From contig CAMWTX010000051.1 of NCBI GenBank assembly GCA_947177315.1, positions 1 to 9,474 on the forward strand: DNA of 9,474 nucleotides. Direction: 5' to 3'. A model generated the notes under the pieces. It was not told the origin of the DNA. It did no database searches and saw nothing but the letters and a program-made list of their open reading frames with translations. The position numbers and the translations under genes were made by a program. Source of the stretch: an uncultured Bacteroidales bacterium. Its GTDB lineage: Bacteria > Bacteroidota > Bacteroidia > Bacteroidales > P3. Of this stretch, positions 5,073-9,474 are shown piece by piece. Numbering within the stretch: position 1 is the first letter of the stretch; every line of letters starts with the position of its first letter.

Positions 5073-6971
5073 ATGAGAAGCAATAATCTTCTGAGACGTG
5101 TGTTTCGCACCGTCTTTGTTTGCGCCTTTGTTGGTATGCTTTCGGGTTTGACGAAGGCCAACAACATCCGTATCATAGGCAAACCAATCATTACGGATCA
5201 AGATACTGTAAAAAATACGGTCTTGATTAAGTTTGATATTGCTTGGGACAACAGTTGGAAAACCTCCAAGCCAGAAAATCATGATGCCGCTTGGATTTTT
5301 GTGAAATGTTGGGATGGTGAAAGTTGGAATCATGTCTATTTGGAAAAAGATGGAGCGGTTCCCGGAAGTACCAATGCGGCAGATGCGGTGAATAAAGGAA
5401 CTGCTTATTCCGTTACCGATAGGGAAGGTAAAGTGAAGAATATGGCCATGGTGTTAGAACCGGGTTATTCGTATGCTTGGAAAAAGTGGCATTTGGATCC
5501 TACCGAAGATTCTGTACCGTGTGTTGTAGGATATTTTTTGTATCGTAAAAATTTTGGAGCAGGTCATGTGGTAGTACCGGGAATTACCTTTAAATGGAAC
5601 TATGGGGATCAGGGATTTGTGGATGATGATGATTTAGTGGTGAAGGTGTTTGCTGTAGAGATGGTGTATGTTCCCAAAGGTCCCTATTATTTAGGAGGTA
5701 AAGGTACTGCTGCGTGGCAGCAAGGTTCGTTCACTACGAATGGCAATACTTTTGGAACCCCTATGGTGATTACATCAGAGGATGCGATTACTGTAGAAAA
5801 AAGTGAAAGTTCCTCTACCTTGTGGGCTGCGAATGATGCCATAGCTGCGGGCGTTATTCCTGATGAATACCCTAAAGGGTATCAGGCTTTTTACATTATG
5901 AAGTATGAAATGACCCAGCAAGCCTATTGTGAGTTTTTGAATACTTTGAACCAAGGCCAACAAGATGGACGTATTAATGGAGTTTTGGCGAATTTGGCTG
6001 TCAATGCTTGGGCATGGGGTGGTGATCTGTCCCCTTACAGAAATTGGATTAAGATAAAGCAAGCGGCTCCAGTAGCTATATTTGGTATGGATGCTAATAA
6101 CAATAAAGTATTCGATGAAACGGATAAGGTGAAATATGATGATAGGGATACCTTGGTTCGTAATATAGATGGGCAGGATTTGGCAGTAAATTTTGTCTCG
6201 TTTTTTGATTTATTGTCTTATGCTGAATTTGCCGGTTTGCGTCCTATGACTGAACTGGAATATGAGAAAGCTTGTCGTGGACCTCGGGAACCGGTGAATG
6301 ATGAATATGCGTGGGGAAGTGTAACTAAGGTAATGTTTGCTCTTTCTTGGAATACAAATGGTCAATGGGTAAACGGGAATGGTCGTTTCCTTGACCTAAA
6401 TACAGGAACAGAGCATGTGGCTGATCAGTACAATGTGGGAATTACGGCAGGACGTTCATGGGGTGGTGGCGCTTGGTGGGATTGGTGGTCCAATTCTCAT
6501 CCTGCAGTATTTCGGGTAGGAATTTTTGCTGATTCCATGTCCACAAGAGCTGCTGCGGGTGCAACTTTTTGGGGGGTAATGAATATGAGTGATAATACAG
6601 CGGAGATGTGTATTTCGGCTGTGGATGAAACGGGAAGAAAATTTATTGGCACTCATGGTTGTGGGCAGTTGGATGGTAATGGGATGGCAATCAATAAGGG
6701 ATGGCATTTTGTTGATGTGGCAAGATATTACATTACACGAGGAATGAGTTCATTTTATTGGACTACAGGTCGTGGAACAGGTCCTAGAGATGGCAATGAA
6801 ATTTATTACAACGATGGCCAAAATAGGTGGAATTATTGGGCAGGAATGATTTCGGCAAGATGGAGATGGAATCAGGGATATATTCCTTCACATCGAAATT
6901 ATACCGAAGGCGGGGATAATAATTGTATGAAAGGTATTCGTTGTGTAAGAACAGATAAAGCCACAAGGTAG
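5073..6971 (+). CDS. Exported FGE/SUMF1-fold protein with N-terminal beta-sandwich-like domain (paralogue A)
   Basis: This 632-residue protein begins MRSNNLLRRVFRTVF, with a signal peptide ending near TKAN (27-30). Residues 31-195 form an N-terminal domain with FDIAWDNSWKT (54-64) and DAAWIFVK (71-78), ending in KVFAVEMVYVP (191-201). The rest is an FGE/SUMF1 (PvdO/EgtB-like) fold: GPYYLGG (203-209), AFYIMKYEMTQQAYCEFLNTL (272-292), GLRPMTELEYEKACRGP (388-404), GVMNMSDNTAEMC (501-513), GIRCVR (621-626). In active FGE a cysteine pair lies in a CRxAxR context near the end; here that segment reads WNYWAGMISARW, so the protein is probably not a sulfatase-activating enzyme. GldJ and GldK are related FGE-fold proteins lacking that activity, but they are lipoproteins. 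ATG 5073 is preferred over the in-frame TTG at 5037 because AAAGAGG (5064-5070) precedes it and the signal peptide starts there. It is the first gene of an operon. Confidence 0.85.
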   Translation: MRSNNLLRRVFRTVFVCAFVGMLSGLTKANNIRIIGKPIITDQDTVKNTVLIKFDIAWDNSWKTSKPENHDAAWIFVKCWDGESWNHVYLEKDGAVPGSTNAADAVNKGTAYSVTDREGKVKNMAMVLEPGYSYAWKKWHLDPTEDSVPCVVGYFLYRKNFGAGHVVVPGITFKWNYGDQGFVDDDDLVVKVFAVEMVYVPKGPYYLGGKGTAAWQQGSFTTNGNTFGTPMVITSEDAITVEKSESSSTLWAANDAIAAGVIPDEYPKGYQAFYIMKYEMTQQAYCEFLNTLNQGQQDGRINGVLANLAVNAWAWGGDLSPYRNWIKIKQAAPVAIFGMDANNNKVFDETDKVKYDDRDTLVRNIDGQDLAVNFVSFFDLLSYAEFAGLRPMTELEYEKACRGPREPVNDEYAWGSVTKVMFALSWNTNGQWVNGNGRFLDLNTGTEHVADQYNVGITAGRSWGGGAWWDWWSNSHPAVFRVGIFADSMSTRAAAGATFWGVMNMSDNTAEMCISAVDETGRKFIGTHGCGQLDGNGMAINKGWHFVDVARYYITRGMSSFYWTTGRGTGPRDGNEIYYNDGQNRWNYWAGMISARWRWNQGYIPSHRNYTEGGDNNCMKGIRCVRTDKATR

Positions 6972-7064
6972 ATATTGGATTTAATAACCGGTGGAAAGGT
7001 TGAGATGAAGTTTTGGCCTTTCTGCCGGGTTTCCCTAAGACGTATTTTATAAATACGGTGAAAG
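6972..7064 (+). promoter_or_regulatory. Structured spacer between the two FGE-fold genes
   Basis: Two hairpins can form. The first pairs CCGG (6988-6991) with CCGG (7025-7028) and GAAAGG (6994-6999) with CCTTTC (7017-7022), separated by TG/TG internal loops. The second is a perfect CGTATTT (7041-7047) / AAATACG (7051-7057) stem with a TAT loop, ending right at the GGTGA that precedes the TTG start of the next gene. There is no T-run, so a terminator is unlikely. mRNA processing, stability or translational control of the downstream gene fits better; this is inference. Confidence 0.45.
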
Positions 7065-8717
7065 TTGAATAGAATTATCAATATATTCTGTTTTGGCGTT
7101 TTGTTGTTAAGTGTCTTTGGTAAGACAAACGCCAACAACATCCAGATAAGCACGGTGTCGGTAGAAGGTCGGGATACCGCACAAGGTACGGCTTTCGTGC
7201 AGTTTACCCTTTCTTGGGATCATTCCTGGAAAGACCGTCTGCACCGTAACTGGGATGCGGCCTGGGTTTTTGTCAAGGCCTATAACCCCAACGAACGGCT
7301 TTGGCGACATGTAAGCCTTACCCCTCCTACGGGTTCTCCCGTAGATAAACATTCGGCGAATTGTTTTATGGCCTTGCCGCACAGCATCGGTAAGGCCAAT
7401 ATACCGGTATGGAGCGAATTCGGTACATCGGTTACCGATTTCGGTACCACGATTTGTTCCGGTGTGTTTATTTACCGCAAGGATGTAGGCAATGGCAGCA
7501 ATTTGGTAGAAGATATTCAGCTTCAGTTCAATTACCGCGATTATAACTTTACCGATGAAGATTTGATTCAGGTAGCCGTATTTGCCATAGAGATGGTATA
7601 TATACCTGATAGGGAGTTTTTTATCGGAGACGGCACTTCGCCCAATGCCCTTTATGCCCAAGGCAAGAATTTGATTATCAAAACGAATGTACCTAACGGG
7701 CAACAGGCACTCATGGGCAAGGTTACCACCGAGAAAGGCTGGACCTACAACGGTACCCCGGTGCCCGATACCTTTCCGAAAGGGTACGGTGCGTTCTATA
7801 TGATGAAGTATGAGATTTCCCAACATGCGTATGCCGACTTCCTGAACACCCTCGGTCCGGACCAACAGACCAACCGGACATCTTGCAATCCGTTTGCGGC
7901 CAAGGGTACGGTGGCCTTGGTGGCTCCCGGTTATACTTCCAATCCTTTGCAATATCGCAACTATGTGCGTATCAAGATTCCGGCCGAAGCCGAAACCGAT
8001 GATTACGCGGCCAAGGGGGCTGTGTTCGGGCATAGTATAACGGGTGCCAATGTGGATTCGCTCTGGGATAGGGAAAGCAATGGCGGCAATATCGCCTGCA
8101 ATTTCCTTTCGTGGGACGATGGACTGGCCTATTTGGACTGGTCTTGCCTGCGCCCGATGACCGAGATGGAATTCGAAAAGGCATGCCGTGGTCCGCAGTT
8201 TCTGCGCCGGGGCATGGCTTGGGGCGATCAGTATGGTGTGGCCGCTAACAGTTATGCCATTACCGATCCCGGTTTGGCTACCGAAATCAGTTCCTATCCG
8301 GCGGCCTGCTACTTGGAAACGGGCAAGGCTCCTTGGGTCATGCGGGTGGGGGCTTTTGCCAAAGACAGCACCATGCGTAACGAAGCGGGTGCCAGCTATT
8401 ATGGAGTGATGGAATTGAGCGGTAATCTTTGGGAACGTTGCATCAATGTAAGTACCGAAGAAGGGCGCAGTTTTATTCCCCGTGAAGGCGATGGTGCCGT
8501 AAACGACATGACCGCCGATGCGGAAGTGGAAGATATGCTGACGGGAACTGTTTGCTGGCCGGCTGAAACAGGGGGCGGATTCCGGAGCTTTCAGGTTTCG
8601 AACCGTACTTGGGCGGAAGCCACCTATACCAATAACGCCAAAGAAGGCAAACGTACTCCCTGGTATGGTTTCCGGGGTTGCCGTTATCCTCCGGCGGGAA
8701 CCACGTTTGATTTATAA
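7065..8717 (+). CDS. Exported FGE/SUMF1-fold protein (paralogue B), TTG start
   Basis: A 550-residue paralogue of the upstream gene. It starts NRIINIFCFGVLLLSVFGKTNANNIQI: a signal peptide with likely cleavage near TNAN (21-24), matching the ANNI junction of paralogue A. The N-terminal domain repeats the family signature: FTLSWDHSWKD (47-57), NWDAAWVFVK (62-71), GVFIYRKDVG (133-142), AVFAIEMVYIP (171-181). The FGE fold follows: AFYMMKYEISQHAYADFLNTL (243-263), CLRPMTEMEFEKACRGP (361-377), GVMELSGNLWERC (447-459), GFRGCR (535-540). SGNLWERC is closer to the FGE consensus than in A, but the catalytic CRxAxR region reads FRSFQVSNR, without cysteine. No ATG or GTG lies between the preceding in-frame stop at 7059-7061 and the signal peptide, so the start is TTG 7065, behind GGTGA (7057-7061). 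It uses more GCC, GGC and ACC codons than A. It lies 11 bases before the next gene. Confidence 0.85.
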   Translation: MNRIINIFCFGVLLLSVFGKTNANNIQISTVSVEGRDTAQGTAFVQFTLSWDHSWKDRLHRNWDAAWVFVKAYNPNERLWRHVSLTPPTGSPVDKHSANCFMALPHSIGKANIPVWSEFGTSVTDFGTTICSGVFIYRKDVGNGSNLVEDIQLQFNYRDYNFTDEDLIQVAVFAIEMVYIPDREFFIGDGTSPNALYAQGKNLIIKTNVPNGQQALMGKVTTEKGWTYNGTPVPDTFPKGYGAFYMMKYEISQHAYADFLNTLGPDQQTNRTSCNPFAAKGTVALVAPGYTSNPLQYRNYVRIKIPAEAETDDYAAKGAVFGHSITGANVDSLWDRESNGGNIACNFLSWDDGLAYLDWSCLRPMTEMEFEKACRGPQFLRRGMAWGDQYGVAANSYAITDPGLATEISSYPAACYLETGKAPWVMRVGAFAKDSTMRNEAGASYYGVMELSGNLWERCINVSTEEGRSFIPREGDGAVNDMTADAEVEDMLTGTVCWPAETGGGFRSFQVSNRTWAEATYTNNAKEGKRTPWYGFRGCRYPPAGTTFDL

Positions 8718-8728
8718 AACAAGAGGTT

Positions 8729-9474
8729 TTGAAAACTTCTAATAGATTGGACATACGTAAATGGCTTATCGCCGGTTTTTGTTTGACCGGTGTCGCCATA
8801 GGCAGTGCCACCGTGGCGCGGCTCTCTTCTTTGCGTTCCGAAGAAAGCAGGGAAAGTGCCGTATTGGCGTTGTCTGAGTTGGCGATGTTGCCCAATCTGT
8901 ATCCTGCGGCAAATCCTGTTGTCTATAACGGTGAACCGGTAGTGTATCCCCAAGATATGGCTTGGGAAATGTCTTTGTTGGAACAACCGGCATTCTTGGC
9001 GGATGTACCCTTGGAACCGCCGCTTCCGCCCCTTCCTGATGATGCTCCGATCTTTGCCGAACCGGATCCCAACATGGAAATGGCTCCTTTCCGTTTGGCA
9101 AGTAACGTTAAATGGAATGCTCAGGGAAATGTGAACGGGGGGAGCGGTATGGCTTCCGCTGTAAGTACGCTTCCTGAAACGGGGGCTCCTTATAAGGGCG
9201 GTATCGGCGAAGGAACATCGAATGCTAATAATGAGGTGATTTATAAGCCGGTCTATTTGGGAGGGATTGGCGATGGCCGTACTTCATCAGCGATGCCGAT
9301 TATCTATAAACCCACTTATTTGGGTGGTATCGGCGACGGTCATCATTCATCGGCGATGCCGATAATTTATAAGCCCACTTATTTGGGTGGTATCGGTGAT
9401 GGTCATCATTCATCGGCGATGCCGATTATCTATAAACCCACCTACTTGGGTGGCTTCGGCGACGGTCATCATAC
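8729..9474 (+). CDS. Exported or anchored protein with YKPTYLGGIGDG repeats (3' end outside window)
   Basis: The frame is open from the stop at 8708-8710 to the window end; 248 residues are visible. The only sensible start is TTG 8729, preceded by AAGAGG (8721-8726) with the same TT spacer as at ATG 5073. The protein begins MKTSNRLDIRKW, then a hydrophobic segment WLIAGFCLTGVAIGSATVA (12-30): a signal peptide or anchor. Residues 31-90 are variable, 91-120 are proline- and acid-rich (LEPPLPPLPDD), and 121-169 form a Gly/Asn/Ser-rich linker with a first degenerate YKGGIGEG. From residue 170 come 21-residue repeats IIYKPTYLGGIGDGHHSSAMP. GG(N/I)GDG-type repeats are common in exported, surface-associated proteins of Bacteroidota, sometimes near type IX secretion components; that is family knowledge. 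Third gene of the operon, 11 bases after paralogue B, so translational coupling is likely. I do not recognise a defined family. Confidence 0.78.
   Translation, partial: MKTSNRLDIRKWLIAGFCLTGVAIGSATVARLSSLRSEESRESAVLALSELAMLPNLYPAANPVVYNGEPVVYPQDMAWEMSLLEQPAFLADVPLEPPLPPLPDDAPIFAEPDPNMEMAPFRLASNVKWNAQGNVNGGSGMASAVSTLPETGAPYKGGIGEGTSNANNEVIYKPVYLGGIGDGRTSSAMPIIYKPTYLGGIGDGHHSSAMPIIYKPTYLGGIGDGHHSSAMPIIYKPTYLGGFGDGHH
9236..9474 (+). repeat. 63-bp tandem repeats (three full units and a partial, running off the edge)
   Basis: Units span 9236-9298, 9299-9361, 9362-9424 and 9425-9474 (cut by the window). Units 2 and 3 encode the same 21 residues but differ at several third codon positions. Units 2 and 4 share silent choices such as ATTATCTATAAA and GGCGACGGTCATCAT that unit 3 lacks, which suggests a two-unit (126-bp) duplication or gene conversion. 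Unit 1 has RT in place of HH and V for T, as expected for an array edge. Confidence 0.95.

Noticed and set aside
5073..6971. Naming paralogue A gldJ or gldK
   Set aside because: No lipobox, no gldLMN genes alongside, and a different N-terminal domain.
7107..8033. Long minus-strand frame (308 residues) antisense to paralogue B
   Set aside because: It lies within a well-supported plus-strand gene, shows no domain or signal, and is explained by codon bias on the opposite strand.
5073..8717. Annotating the pair as sulfatase-modifying formylglycine-generating enzymes
   Set aside because: The catalytic cysteine context near the C-terminus is missing in both, and no sulfatase gene is nearby.

Overview
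The window looks like a chromosomal segment of a Bacteroidota (probably Bacteroidales) bacterium. The evidence is indirect but consistent: TTTG / TAnnTTTG-type promoter elements, near absence of strong Shine-Dalgarno sequences, AlbA_2/RecG-C-like regulators with repeat linkers, DUF4878-like lipoproteins, and exported FGE-fold proteins beside a protein with YLGGIGDG repeats. I see no tRNA, rRNA, CRISPR, transposase, integrase or origin that I can defend. Base composition is mosaic: the left-edge gene is AT-rich, the serine hydrolase is GC-rich, and the two tandem FGE paralogues differ visibly in codon use.

Left part (1-3660) is a rearranged accessory region. It begins with the C-terminal end of an AlbA_2/RecG-C-like protein with a repetitive linker (ends 422). 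Two bases later an intact membrane-anchored serine hydrolase begins (425-1600). After a structured intergenic inverted repeat, a complete AlbA_2 + HATPase_c_4 + winged-helix protein lies on the minus strand (1724-3286), with six perfect 12-bp units encoding NEQI in its linker. Beyond it, 3326-3475 is a remnant of a second serine hydrolase, 122 of 129 bp identical to the end of the intact one, so the AlbA_2 gene sits between direct repeats. The section ends with three mutually complementary AT-rich arms (3470-3520) and a strong bidirectional terminator (3614-3660).

Middle part (3678-4848, minus strand) is a two-gene unit: a DUF4878-like lipoprotein followed by a secreted TPR-type protein. A 224-bp divergent intergenic region (4849-5072) carries a promoter candidate for each direction and four copies of TGTYGATAA.

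Right part (5073-9474, plus strand) is a three-gene operon running off the window. Two tandem exported paralogues each have a signal peptide, an N-terminal beta-sandwich-like domain of about 160 residues, and an FGE/SUMF1-fold C-terminal domain that appears to lack the catalytic cysteines. The third gene encodes an anchored or exported protein with a proline-rich segment and 21-residue YKPTYLGGIGDG repeats. The second and third genes appear to start at TTG. I infer a cell-envelope or surface assembly, with the FGE-fold proteins as structural or ligand-binding partners of the repeat protein; that role is not proven by the sequence. This operon is the best candidate for an undescribed system in the window.
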